A stretch of 64,000 bases of DNA. It comes from Gymnothorax reevesii (lineage: Eukaryota > Chordata > Actinopteri > Anguilliformes > Muraenidae). The stretch is taken from contig CM056580.1 of the NCBI GenBank assembly GCA_029721435.1, positions 74,859,367-74,923,366 of the forward strand, written 5' to 3'. A program made the position numbers and the translations under genes. Of this stretch, positions 52,058 through 62,967 are shown piece after piece. The notes below the pieces were generated by a model. The model was not told the origin of the DNA, searched no databases, and was given only the letters and a program-made list of their open reading frames with translations. Each line of letters starts with the position of its first letter. The first letter of the stretch is position 1.

Positions 52058-53042
52058 CGTGGTGCAAAGACCTGGGTTTGCTATTCCACCACAAAAAAGC
52101 CAACATTTTCATGAAAAGCTGCTTTGTTTCTGCCATTTTTCTCCTTCCCAGGTCAACAACTCGGCTCAAAGTCCTCAATTTAATGTGATTTTTAATTTTA
52201 TTTTATGTGATTTATGATACAAGTTCAGCGCTTTCCCATGTTTTGTGCTGCAGCAGCAGTTAGACTTTTTGATTGAATTGGTGGAAAATCCAGCCTAATT
52301 GTGTTTCAGTGTTGTAGGCCTATGAGGAAATTGGTGCTGAAACCTGCCTTGGGTTGCCTGTGCATAGGGTGGAGTAATGGCGTGGGCGGGCAGGGTGGAG
52401 TGCAGGGCTTTTTAATTTGCTTTGCTTCGTGCTCCGCAGTATAGGAAACCATATCAAAGTAAATATGCTCTCCGCTTCTTCATTTTAATTAATGAACTCC
52501 ATCTGTTGCTCTTCACTGTCCCAATCAACTGAACAAAGCATCTGGGCGCCCATCTCTTCAGTGGGGTCCAGTATAGTTACAGTTTCTCTCCTTCCACTGT
52601 ACAGATTCATATCTGCAGGCTGCTTATACATGTGCTTTTTATGCCGAAGCCTACTTCCACCTCCGCTGTTCTTCTCCATTGAGGCAGACCTTGGATAGTC
52701 GTAGGCCCTTCTACAAAACATGCTAAAAATGGCTCAAGTAGGGGTGTAATACAGGGCATGATTCATTTACCTCTCACCGATATGAGTGCTGATGTCATTG
52801 TCTGTGACAGTGTTTTCCTTTCCACTGTTGTTTATTTATTTATTTATTTAAAGTTTAGAGCAGTGTTTCTTACTGCAACATTGGCACCATTAACTAAAAT
52901 TACATTAATTGAAACAGAGACACTTGTCTCTTCCATAACTGGTGATCATTAACTCAAGAAATGGTAGTTGGTGTAGCATAGCAATTTACTGGTGGCAGTA
53001 AGTAACAGACTGAGACATCAAGTTCTCTCGTGCATTCGTTCT
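52058..53042 (+). other. bin3: bin3 intron 4 segment: nothing recognised
   Basis: AT-rich intron between two transposons. A (TTTA)n run is visible at about 52830-52850. No gene seen; the frame at 52485-52721 (-) is not recognised. Confidence 0.45.
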
Positions 53043-53205
53043 AATTGACCTATGGCTAAGCCCTGCCCTCAAATGCAATGAGCCAATCGCAGTGCGTATT
53101 TTCTCCCCATATACTTAGACGTTTTGAACCTGAACCTCCAGTGAAATGTATTACGGAAAGAGAATCGTTCGCTTTTATGGGGCTTTAAACTGTTAAGTTT
53201 AAAAA

Positions 53206-53337
53206 ATGGTCAAACACTCTGCTTTGGGTAAATTTAACGCCGATACGAGGTATCTTGAGAGACTGGTCAATGGGTTGTATTTTATACCCTTCCCAAAGCG
53301 ACATCATAACCGAGAGAGGTGTCTCCTGTGGATAAAG
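53206..53337 (+). pseudogene. THAP-domain start, zinc-ligand Cys lost, cut by MITE
   Basis: 44 uninterrupted codons from ATG: MVKHSALGKFNADTRYLERL, then the conserved YFIPFPK and the REKC..WIK-like RERCLLWIKL. THAP family features are MVK at the N-terminus, the FxPFPK block and the C..W segment. The two first zinc ligands, normally Cys at positions 5 and 10, are Ser (TCT) and Phe (TTT), each one base from a Cys codon, so the zinc site is destroyed. The frame runs straight into the MITE at 53337, which removes the remaining Cys-x2-His part. Confidence 0.68.
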
Positions 53338-53402
53338 CTGCTTTCACACCGGACGTGACGATATTTGCACGATAAATTACATTCAAAGTCATTGCAAAGA
53401 AA
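53337..53402. mobile_element. Half copy of the palindromic MITE (family of 19089)
   Basis: GCTGCTTTCACACCGGACGT through TTACATTCAAAGTCATTGCA matches one arm of the 19089-19247 palindrome. The other arm is missing. It sits at the end of the THAP open frame. Confidence 0.75.
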
Positions 53403-53779
53403 GTTATCTTTTACATCGCTAAGTTTGCTAACGTTAGCTAAAGTTGGTAAACTCTATGGCTAACTTCAGTACTGAGGGACGTTGTCTAAACGTGAGCACC
53501 TGGCTGCGTTGTTCACCATGTCACCTTGTTTACTTAGAGTTCAGTCACGTCAGGTTAGATTTCTTAAATTTGGTAGCTAGCAATAATAATGGGTAAATTA
53601 AATTTATTACCCTGCAGTGCACAAACAATGCTGATCCTCCGTCTTATGTGAGAGGGTGACGGGAACGAGATGCGGTTGATTGCGTTTGCACTGAGACCTG
53701 AAAATTTTAGCTTCTAATTTAAAACTTTCATTGACCTTCTCCTCTCTATCTTCATTAATGTATCCCTCCAATGCAAAGT

Positions 53780-54445
53780 GTAACCCTTGACAGTTACCAA
53801 ATTTTTGAAGATGCCTGTCTTGTTTTTAAAGTTTTAAATGGACTTGCCCCACCTCCATAAAATAATTTTATTCATAAAAAATGCAAAAATGCAATAACAA
53901 CCAGAGCACAAACTAGGGGAGACTGCTATATGCCTCGGCGCAGAACTAAATTTAGTCAAGCGGTGGTGTCCGTCAGAGTTGCACATTCCTGGAACAATAT
54001 ACCAGTACATATCAGAAACTGTGACAGCTATGTAACCTTTAAAAAAGAGCTTAAACATTGGTTAAAATCATACCAGTTATGCATGCATGTATAATATCTG
54101 TATATTATCTGTTTATTCCTATGCCCAAATCCGGGGGCATCCCGTTCACTCCAAATTTTAACTACAATATACATGGTTGTGTTAATTATGATGTTGTGAA
54201 TGTGTCTTATGTGTAACAATACTGGTGTTTTTTTTTTTTTTGGTTCTCCCCCCCCCCCCTTGTGTTGTGTGCTTTTCTGTGAGGTGTTCTGTCGTTTGGA
54301 AAACTTGTATGTTTTTTTTTTTTTGTAAGTGCCTACCTTAGGACTGCGGATGAAATTTAGCTATTGTGCTAATTCCAGTATATTTACATTGACGCATATT
54401 GCTGATATGTTGATTAATATGCATTGCCCTAATTCAATAAACTCA
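53780..54445 (+). mobile_element. LINE 3' end (ORF2 C-terminus and tail)
   Basis: Plus-strand frame with the fish-LINE C-terminal pattern: VFKVLNGLAPPP, then TRAQTRGDCYMPRRRTKFSQ, VRVAHSWNNIPVHIR and VTFKKELKHWLKSYQLC before a stop near 54093. One in-frame stop follows APPP. The 3' region ends in CAATAAACTCAATAAATAAA at about 54436-54457. Strong 5' truncation; the clade (L2/CR1-like or similar) is not decided. The poly-T/poly-C stretch at 54228-54260 lies in its 3' region. Confidence 0.7.
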
Positions 54446-54619
54446 ATAAATAAATAAAATTTTCTGTCTTCTTGATGATACTTCTATCGCCTGAAATCAT
54501 CAATTGCATCCTGAAAAATATCTCCGACTGTGATACCAGCCATTAGCCTGTTCTAAAATGTTGATTGTTTGTCCGAGTCAGTGGAGGGGGCGGGGCTTAG
54601 CCATAGGTCAATTCCACAG

Positions 54620-55490
54620 CAGGCAGTCAGGAATAAAAAACCGTATCTTCTGGTTGTTCAAACTTAATCATTCCCGCCTGCTCTCCTTTGTCTTTGGTAA
54701 GCATGATGTCGTAGTCCTGATTCCACCTTATGATTGTATCATTTCTATCATGATGTGGATGTGTAATCCTATTGCTAGAGAGTGATCTTTTTAGTTTTCA
54801 TGCAAATACTCCCCATAATTGCGGAAGTTGTGGTTTGTGAATGACTAGTGTGCAGAAAAAGAAAGCACTGGCTTAAATTCTAAAGTCAAACGTTAAGCAC
54901 AAGGTGCATTGTGGGTATAGTGACTATCAGCTTGTCAGTCAAACTCTTGAGATCTGGCCAAATTTAGTGCATAGAAATGAAGCTAGAGAATGATTGTAAA
55001 CTGGATTGGCTTGAGACCAGTATTTGTTTTGCTGTTATTGTGCGTGTAGGAGGTTAGCCTGTGATTGTTGGTTTCCCCTCCCCTCTAATAAGCGATCTGG
55101 GATGTCCCCAGTGCGGTGAGCCCGCACTGCTATGGCTGATTCCCTGAGTCATTCCTGCTGGTTGCCATAAGTAACTGTGTCCGCATTTGCATCATTAGGC
55201 TTATTTGTGTTATTTTTATTACAGTTGCTACGATTACATGTGCAATGATGGTCTGCAAAAGTAATGTGGTGATGCTTGTTTTCCTCCCTGATGATGCTGT
55301 GCCAGCCCCTCGCTGCTGCTTCGGCTTCTGCTTTTTCCTGGGCAGATTTGCCTTCAGGGTGTATGATGTACACTCCGTGTGATTTGGGCCTTGTAATTGG
55401 ACATTCCAGAATGTTCTACTGCTCTGTCTTCGCTTGCTTTCTCAGTGTTCCCATTGATCTTCTGCTCTATGGAGTGCAGTCCAATGAAGC
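54620..55490 (+). other. bin3: bin3 intron 4 segment: nothing recognised
   Basis: No gene or named repeat. The open frames at 55149-55373 (-) and 55276-55500 (+) lack recognisable domains. Confidence 0.4.
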
Positions 55491-55494
55491 ATTA

Positions 55495-56150
55495 GGCTGA
55501 CTCTGAAGCGACTGTGTCGTCCCTGCAATTCAGAATTCATCCTGTAGCTTTTATCAGCTCTATTGGCACCTATACATTCCCACGCTTGATCATGCTGCTC
55601 AGAGGAGGTGGCATGTTGTATATCATTAAAATTGCTTTCCCTTTCCAACTCATATCATTCCGGTTTAAGTTAACGTTTGTCTCATCTGTGTATAGCTGAC
55701 ATCACCAAATCTGGCCCTCATATTTAGATTCAGACTGATTTTGGTTTCTCCCAGGCAATTGATGAATGAACTGAACAGTTATTGCTGGTAATTGGCCAGA
55801 CTGTTTTTTGACTTGACTCCCAGGTCAAGGAAGGGTTGAATACTAGTGATCTTGATTTGGCCAACTGTTGTTAACGGTTTTTTTTTTTTTTTCTTACCCT
55901 GGAAAAGGATTCGTCTGTCATTTGTCATAGTTTTTTAACTGTGGTCTTCTGCAGTTATAGGTGTTCCTGTGCTCCTCAGTGCCTTTATTTTCAAGAATGT
56001 ACCAAATAGTTGGTTTGGGCACACTTAATGTTTTTGCCATGTCTCTGATGGATTTTTAAAATATATTATTTTTCTGCCTCACGATGGCTTGCTCTGGGCC
56101 TCATATTCACGGTTAACTTCAGCAGGTTTGAAATACTAATGCATATTTGA
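55495..56150 (-). mobile_element. Degenerate Tc1-like relic, minus strand
   Basis: Same family as 12369-13663 judged by ordered landmarks: TTTTATCAGCTCTATTGGCA near 55550, GAGGAGGTGGCATG near 55602, CTTACCCTGGAAAAGGATTC near 55896, GTACCAAATAGTTGGTTTGG near 55999, and TTTTTGCCATGTCTCTGATG near 56032. The order and direction place the transposase N-terminus at the high-coordinate side. There are many indels and no terminal repeats. Confidence 0.75.
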
Positions 56151-56164
56151 AATCTACTCTAGGC

Positions 56165-56265
56165 TTTATTATCCCCTGCCGCACGATGAGCGCGAAAGCG
56201 GGGATAAAGCACTGGGCTCTGTCCGTCCGTACGGACACATAAAATTGAGGCGGCGGGGGATATTG
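56165..56265. repeat. GC-rich hairpin-like repeat block
   Basis: TTATTATCCCCTGCCGCACG followed by ATGAGCGCGAAAGCGGGGATAA folds into an imperfect hairpin; GTCCGTCCGTACGGACAC is a second one. It is CpG-dense compared with its flanks and resembles known fish interspersed repeats with tandem GTCCGTCC. Not assigned to a family. Confidence 0.4.
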
Positions 56266-56892
56266 CCATGTTAGTGGCTAACACTTGTGTGTTTACATGT
56301 AAATTAAATAATGAGAGAATAAGACACTTGTGCATGGAAATGCAGACTGTTTGATTTCTTTCGGTGTCGAAAAAAAGAGTCGGACTTAAGTGCTGTAACC
56401 CTACGCTGTTCACCCGAGTTGGATTTTAGATTTGTTACATAATTTCAACTCATATGTACTGTAGTAGACAGCTGAAATTTCAGTAACTCTGTCAATGTTC
56501 AAATATTCATGAACCTGATGGTCTACATGAAGGGGATCCATACTATAATTTATTATGAATTACATTTTCACGTCTTGCCACTTGCCACATGGCTCATCCC
56601 ATATGGGACTTTGACGCAACAGTAGTCCCAATAGATGGGTCGTGCCTGGACCCACACTGTGCGACACAGGCAGAGAGGTGCTGGCCACAGTCTTCCACGT
56701 GGCTGTCCAGGCGAACCCACTCCTGTATATTGTGTCTGTGCGCACCTGAACTTACTGTACGTACATGTGTGCATGCATATCCGCATAAAATACATGCATT
56801 TTGTTGAAACTTGGGTAATTCCCTGCCATATCACCAGAATCTCAGATTTGCTTCACAGCTTTCTGTTTTGATGCCCTTGTTACTAATAATTA

Positions 56893-57243
56893 CTGTGCAA
56901 AATTTTTGGCCAATATCTCCACTCATTAAATCTGGAGTTATAGAGAGCCGAAAGTGCTACCATGGACAAACGCACATTCCAGGAAGCCATATTTGGCATG
57001 CCATAAATCTGAAAATATGTCACATACAAAGCTCTCCTTCTGTGTACAGAGCCTTAGTATCTCAAAGAATCATGTGTGAGAATTTGAACCATTCACTGTG
57101 AACAATTCAAAAGTTATTAGCCATCAAAGTATGTACCTTTGATTATAGTACTCGTTTTTATGCTAAATATGGGGCCACATCCCCTTTTTGAAGGCTTAAT
57201 ATCTCCAAAACTAGAGGAGATATTGGCCTAAAATTTTGCACAG
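56893..57243. repeat. Inverted repeat (fold-back) of about 350 bp
   Basis: The left arm CTGTGCAAAATTTTTGGCCA (continuing AATATCTCC.CT...) at 56893-56940 pairs with the right arm at 57197-57243, whose reverse complement starts CTGTGCAAAATTTTAGGCCA. Arms are about 47 bases; the spacer of about 250 bases contains no frame of note. Probably a non-autonomous DNA element. Confidence 0.75.
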
Positions 57244-57684
57244 CATTTAATAGTAACAAGGACATTAAAATAAAAAAAATGAACAAAATCTGCGGTGGAC
57301 AGTCGTGAACTTTCTCTGAAATCTGGTGATTTGGCATGGAATTACCAACTATTGGTTTTGTAAGATCTGCTCTTCTACAGTTAGTTCATAAATGACAGTA
57401 ACAGAGTGTTGCTGTTAGATTGGGTTGGTGGTGCATTGTGCAGATGGCCCCTGTTCTGTGCTCAATGCACTCCTCCCATGGCCTTCCCAGCATCCCTCAC
57501 CAGTGCTGCTAGCCATACTCAGCAAGCAAGTCTGGGCCTAGAAGCGTATCCTAAACCACGCTCGCAACAAATACCTCACTGTGGTCTGGGCCTTGATTCA
57601 CAACTTCACCCTCAGCCCCAGCCTCCCTTCCCCACAGTGCTGAAGCTAACCACCCCTCCCCGTCCACTTCTGCTTTTGTTCCAG

Positions 57685-57821
57685 CCATGTCCAAGGCCGG
57701 CGTGAAGATTTCCGCAGACCTGCTGAACAATCCCCTCTGTGAGCAGGACCAGACCTTCCTGGACTCCATGACTGCTCTGGACACGGCCATGAGGAGGATG
57801 GAATCATTTAACCTCGAGAAG
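57685..57821 (+). CDS. bin3: bin3 coding exon 5
   Basis: 137 bases after TTTTGTTCCAG and before GTTAGT at 57822. The first two bases complete an Ala codon; 45 codons then read MSKAGVKISADLLNNPLCEQ, DQTFLDSMTALDTAMRRMES and FNLEK. Human BIN3 here has the same length, with the diagnostic NPLCEQDQ and TALDTAM blocks identical. This is the core of the BAR domain's first two helices. It ends in phase 0. The open frame continuing to 57935 is intronic read-through. Confidence 0.97.
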
Positions 57822-60670
57822 GTTAGTGTCCAGCTTTTGGACTCTCACTTGGTCTTAATTCAGCTGGAGAGATTAAGAACAGGTATTCCTGGGGAGGGCT
57901 TTCAAGCACCAAATGCAGTGTTTATCAGCATATAGATGAACTGTTCACAAGCAAATAGAATTTTGTCTGGAGTCTTAAGGACAGTGTTCTCAGTCATTTC
58001 AAGAGCTGGGCCATCCAGCGCTGTTCCTGGATATCTACCTTCTGGTTGGTTTGCATTTCAACCTTAATTTGGGACTTGTGATTCCTCAAATTGGCAGTTC
58101 AATGATCGTCTTCTGCTGTTATATCAGGGTTGCTTTGTAGAATTACCTTATATAAGGAAGCTCTCCCAAACTAGGATTGGGCTGCCCTTCCGTGGAGTTT
58201 CTTCTCTGATCCCACTCCATGTGTCACATGATTGCTCTTTAAAAGGGGTGAGCCACAACCAGTCCTTTTCCAGATACTTGTGACCTACTCGCATAAAATC
58301 TGTCCCCAAAAAAATTCTCAAATGGAAAAGGTTTTGCTCATTCATGCCTGGAATTCCTTTTCATTCCACTGTTTTTTTTTTTTTTTTTTTTTTTTGTGGG
58401 GGAATTTACATCCAGTTTTGTAACCGGATGCGTTTATGACTCAATCAGGATGTAATATCTCCTATTTCAGAACAACACTGCTGTTATTGTCTGTAACATT
58501 GTAACTAGGTCTGGCACTTTTTTTTTGTATTTATTTTTCTCTGTACCAAAAGGTCTTTGTGTCTTTGTGCATATGAACATTTCTCCTGGTTGGATTCTTG
58601 CTTTGTTTTGTTTTTTTCCCATCCTAATCATTTTCCCTGTTCTTTCAATATTTTATTCAAATAGTAATTTGAAAGTAATTGCTCAGGGAGACATTCGCAC
58701 ATTGGAAGTAAAATATCTTCAGGGTATTTCCCAGCGAGTGAATCCTACTGTGGCTGTGATTTCCTTTTAGAGATGGCGGAGAGTCGCTGCGGGATTTCAT
58801 CTGATCCTTGAGGACTGGTGAACTTGGATATGAGTAAAATATTCTCGGATTCCCCTGCTTGCCTTTTGATTGGCATTCCTAATTGATGCCGCCTCTACCT
58901 AACGGCAGTACCCAGATCCCTGATAACATGCTTGAGTGACCCAGTGCCGATCGAAGCAACCAGTGCCAGTATTGCCGTCCATGTTGCCAGATCACTCAGT
59001 CCCGATACTATCTGTAATGGTTTGGACAGCACTGTTTAATAACAGAAAGGTGCAAGGAGAAAACTGAACTTCTGTTTCAAGCAAGTATACTGTATTGTTT
59101 GCATTGTGACGGATTGGCGTCATCTGTAATAGTAACGGCTGCAGATGTAGGAGTTCTGGAATCATCTGATGAGGATCAGTCCACGTGAGCACGCTGTGTC
59201 GCAAGTGTTGAGTGTCAGTCACCACTCAAAATAGAGGCTGTTTCAGTGACCTCCCGAGTTCCAAAACAACTCATTGCAGCAAAGTGCCCCTTGTTCTCGG
59301 ACTCAAATCTGGACCGTAATTGGCCGGTAGTACTGGAGCACGAAGGTTTGTAGTTAGCGGTGCGCTCTTTGCCTCATCACCGGAGAGTGGCATGTTTGCC
59401 AGATTTGAACCCTGCCATCCGTGTGGATAAAGTTGATTTGAGTACACGTGTCTCTGAAACGGCTCAGTAAGTCGTTTCTGCAGCCTACTGGCGATACTGT
59501 TATGCAAAGTCCATTTTCAAAATAAATAGCGAAGCCTCCCTGCCGACACTTCCTTTTCTTGGCAGATTGGGTATGAGTAAACGTTCTCGCAGCAGATTTT
59601 TGAATCAGCAGTCATCAGGCTTCTCAGATAGAAATCTGGAAAAAGCAGCTAAAAGGAAGATTCTGTACCACGGAGCAAACACCTACGGGTTTTCGTGTAA
59701 AATAGAGCGGCGTTTATTAAAGGAGAACTGCCCCTGGAGTCTGCTGTCCTTTTCACCATATGTTTCATTTCTCCTCTGGCCCGGAATGTCGCTCGCTTAA
59801 CTGGGGTCAGAGCCTCACATTTTAAATGTCTCTGGCAAATCTCCTCCCCCTCACCTGGACAGGCTGTGATCTCCTGCTCCTCGCTCTGCTCTTGCCTCCA
59901 AACCACCCCCCACCCCCCTCCGCCTGCCCCCACATGGCCCCTGTCAGTCTCTCCAGCTCTGGAATTGCCTGCCGTGTGCACAAGATCACAGTTTTGCCCT
60001 TTGATTTCCAGTATCAAGCGCATTTGACCTGGATTCATAGATCACATCGCAGAAGCGGAGAAGGAATGATGAGATTTATGCGACTCAATTTGAGCTTCAT
60101 TCGAGTTTGACTATAGGCTAAGGGAAAGGTTTGCGTGTTTCTGTGTATCAGTACTGCGCATTGGGTGAAATAAATCTTTCCTGGTCGGCTTGGCTGGGAT
60201 TTTACGCCCATTTTATCTGCTGGACTGTTGGGCAGTGCTGTCACCACCACAGAGGTGGCAGTTAGACTCGTGAACCATCAGTCTTGCAGAATCAGTTGAC
60301 AAGGCAAGCTGGTTACCTCACTGCTCCAGGATCTGTACAGTCAGCGCTGGGTCACTTCAATGTCTGCTGGTTGATGGGATGGATGGAAATGTCTTCAGCA
60401 TGACCCAAGCTTTTTGCCAAATGTATGACCCACACGCACCTGTTTCCTCAAGGTCAATGCGGGGCTCGGATTGGTAAGCGCTGAAGTACTTCAGCAAATG
60501 TTCAACAGTACATCTTGGGTTCCTGTGATAATTGGGGTTCGGTTTTTTCCATGACCCCAGATCTAGTTATTAAAACAATGGTCCATTTTTGCTTCGGCCA
60601 TCTGATTTGGTCTGTGGAGCAGTAACTGCTTCTTGACCTGAGCTCACTGCCAGAAATGCACCAGTGGGAG
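57822..60670 (+). other. bin3: bin3 intron 5, first part: nothing recognised
   Basis: Intronic DNA with a poly-T tract at 58371-58395. No gene or named repeat; open frames such as 59649-60038 (-) have no domain. Confidence 0.45.
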
Positions 60671-60675
60671 TTGGT

Positions 60676-60800
60676 CTGTCTCCCTCTCTCTCCTCCTCTC
60701 TTCCTCTCTCAGTCCCTCTCCCGCTCTGTCCCATTCCCTCTCCATCTTTTTTTTCCTTTGACTCCCTCTCTTTCTCTTCCCTCCCCTCCCTTCATCCCCT
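60676..60800. repeat. Polypyrimidine (CT-rich) tract
   Basis: About 125 bases almost entirely C and T (CTGTCTCCCTCTCTCTCCTC ...) with few purine interruptions. A long homopurine/homopyrimidine asymmetry of this type can adopt triplex structures; here it is treated as a low-complexity repeat. Confidence 0.85.
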
Positions 60801-60939
60801 CTGTATCCCGGATGAGGTTGATTCAGTAGCCCGCATTCAATAATTCCATGATTTCCACTCACTGTACGGTTGTCAATTTGGTTTTAAGAATCAGGGATGC
60901 AATTGTTGTTGAGTAGGGCCGTACCGCGAGCGAAATTTG

Positions 60940-61640
60940 GTCCTGGCAGAATTGAGGTCCTCTGGGCACAACGTCGTGGCTCCAGATCACAGGATCTCGC
61001 CTAGTCCTCGGGCCGGCCGGAGGTGCCATGGAAAACGGAAAACTTCATTTAAGGCCCTTCTACGGCAGCTCAGCGCGGTGTTCGGAACATCACCCCAGGA
61101 CGCCATGTCTGTCAGAGAGGCCTGTGTGAATCACGCTGCATCTGACGCGCTTGCCAGAATCCCAACCTGTAGCACATCCCCAGAACCGGCGCGTTCTGAT
61201 CTGTGGGCGCTCGGAAGCAGAACGACGATAACGCGAAACAGCACACCCTGTTCTCACGGCCGCGAGGTGGGGGGAGGGGAGGAGGCGAGGAGAAAACGTG
61301 CAGGGATAATGAAGGCAGGAGTGGTTTATTTCTGTTGAAAGCGGGCCGGCGGTCGAGAAACTCTGGGCCCCGCGGCACTCTTCGCCCGAGCGGCCGCGGT
61401 TGCGCTGCGCGGAGGCTATCGATTTCTCCGTTCATCGGCGGGTATTTTTGGGAGGGCCTCACCGCCTGTGTGGCCTCTGCCCCGTGACTCACGGAGACTG
61501 GCGGTGCAGCGCTGGGCCGCGGGCGCTGAGCGAGCCTCGCCGGGACAGCCCCAGCCCCCCGCGCAGGGAGGGGTCAGGGCGGGGAGGGCAGGTGCATGCT
61601 TAACCAAATCCCCGGCTTAATGCTCACACTCGCAGCGCTG
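60940..61640. promoter_or_regulatory. bin3: CpG-rich block (island-like) in bin3 intron 5
   Basis: About 700 bases with high G+C and frequent CpG (for example GGGCCGGCCGG, GAGCGGCCGCGG, GCCGCGGGCGCTGAGCGAG), standing out from the AT-rich intron. Overlapping open frames exist on both strands, none recognised, and these are expected in GC-rich DNA. It may be an alternative bin3 promoter, an enhancer or a non-coding transcript start. No splice-linked exon was identified. Confidence 0.45.
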
Positions 61641-61641
61641 C

Positions 61642-61658
61642 GGTGTGTGTGTGTGTGT

Positions 61659-61694
<36 letters not shown>
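61642..61694. repeat. (GT)n microsatellite
   Basis: About 26 GT units with a single C interruption (GTGTCTGTGT). The Val/Cys-rich open frames at 61596-61971 are repeat artefacts. Confidence 0.95.
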
Positions 61695-61695
<1 letters not shown>

Positions 61696-62270
61696 TTTGT
61701 GCTCATCGAGCGCTCTGTTTATTCATGCCAGTTTGTAGCTGGGGGATTTATGCAAATTTTTTCATGCAAGTTTTTTTTATTTATTTATTTTTTTTTATTA
61801 AGGATTAGAATCACGTTTAGCAAGTATTCCCATGATAGTGTTTATATGGTTTACTTTTTTAAAACAATTAGTTGCTGTTTTTGTGCAGAAAAGAAAGAAA
61901 AATACAGTTTTTTCTGTGAAAGATCGTTGATTTACTTGCTCAAACAGTTGGGTGTGCAACACTGGAGTTGATCTCCAGATTGAACATCTGCCAAATATGA
62001 AGCGAAGACTTAGTTCTTTGTTTTGGACCCGAATCTTAATGTCTCTGCCTGTTTACTGATAAACGTTCCCTGCAATAGTCCTTCGCTAGAGTTGTTTGCC
62101 AGAATAACTTCAGTGTTCCACCACAGATATAGGTCTCGGGAAGACGTCTCGGAGCCCAAATGTGTAAATAATGTTGGAAAGTTTGTTAATTGTGTGCCAG
62201 CTTCTGTCTGTAAGACTTCAACATTGGGCCGGAGGCTGAAAAATGATGTTCATTTGCTTTCATTTAAATT

Positions 62271-62346
62271 CACACCCCCCCCCCCCCCCTTCTCTTCTTC
62301 CTCCTTCCTCAAGCCCCCCCTCCCCCTGCCAGGGGGAAAAAAAATT
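62271..62346. repeat. Poly-C and CT-rich low-complexity tract
   Basis: A run of about 17 C with flanking A, then CTTCTTCCTCCTTCC, a further C run, and a purine tail GGGGGAAAAAAAA. Low complexity, no coding significance. Confidence 0.9.
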
Positions 62347-62926
62347 TGACTCCGACAACAAAAATACGAAAAATTATGAACTGTTATTGTTTAAATGTTT
62401 GTTTGCAAAGAACTTTCATGTTGTAAGGCAAGCCACCCTCACAGGATTTGAGCTGAGCCCTGCTTTGCTTTCATGTGTGTCCCCTGGTACATCAGGCCTG
62501 TAGTGTTGCTCCCTCTATGAATATTCTGGGCTACCTCCTGAGGGCTTGTGTGCAATAAAGGAGTCAACGTCAAGTTAGTTTAGATGACCCCCCCCCAGCC
62601 CCACTTTGTGCTTTTGTTGTTATAATATGGGTGTGCATTTGAGGGAGACCAAAAAACCCCAGTAATTGTTGATTGTTTGCGTGGATGTGACATCCGGCGG
62701 TAAACGAGAGCTTCAGATGTGTTCGGAAGAGGTTTCATTTTTTGTTTTTTTTTTTGTTTTAAGTCTTTGTTGAAACGGAATTTAGGCAAACTTTAAAAAC
62801 GGGCGCAATTTAATCCAGAATCGGAAGGTAAACAGTCGAGACTCCGCTGAGCCGCGTTTGCATGCGAGCCGGCGAACGGTTGGCTGCGAAGTCAAATTTT
62901 TAACCTGCACATCTTTTCCCCTGCAG

Positions 62927-62967
62927 GTGAACCAGATCCAGAAGACTGTAATCGATCCTCTTAAAAA
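62927..62967 (+). CDS. bin3: bin3 coding exon 6
   Basis: 41 bases after CCCCTGCAG and before GTAAGT at 62968. 13 codons read VNQIQKTVIDPLK and two bases begin a Lys codon to be completed outside the window. Human BIN3 has VNQIQKTVIEPLKK. With exons 1-5 this reaches residue 112-113 of a protein that is 253 residues in human, so the C-terminal half of the BAR domain and the tail lie to the right of 64000. Confidence 0.96.

Larger units (their letters stand above)
53043..54613 (+). mobile_element. THAP-encoding DNA transposon relic with 26-bp terminal inverted repeats
   Basis: Left end AATTGACCTATGGCTAAGCCCTGCCC (53043-53068) and the inverse of the right end (54588-54613) agree at 25 of 26 positions. 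About 138 bases inside the left end an open frame encodes the start of a THAP domain (53206). The THAP frame and TIRs together suggest a THAP-type transposase family (P, Kolobok or ISL2EU-like; not resolved). The interior has been replaced or invaded by a MITE half-copy (53337-53402) and a LINE 3' end (about 53780-54445), so the transposase catalytic part is gone. No target duplication was certain. Confidence 0.72.

Noticed and set aside
60937..61607. Overlapping frames in the CpG-rich block of intron 5
   Set aside because: Composition-driven, low-complexity Arg/Gly/Pro-rich products with no family match.
61596..61971. Cys/Val-rich frames
   Set aside because: Encoded by the (GT)n microsatellite.
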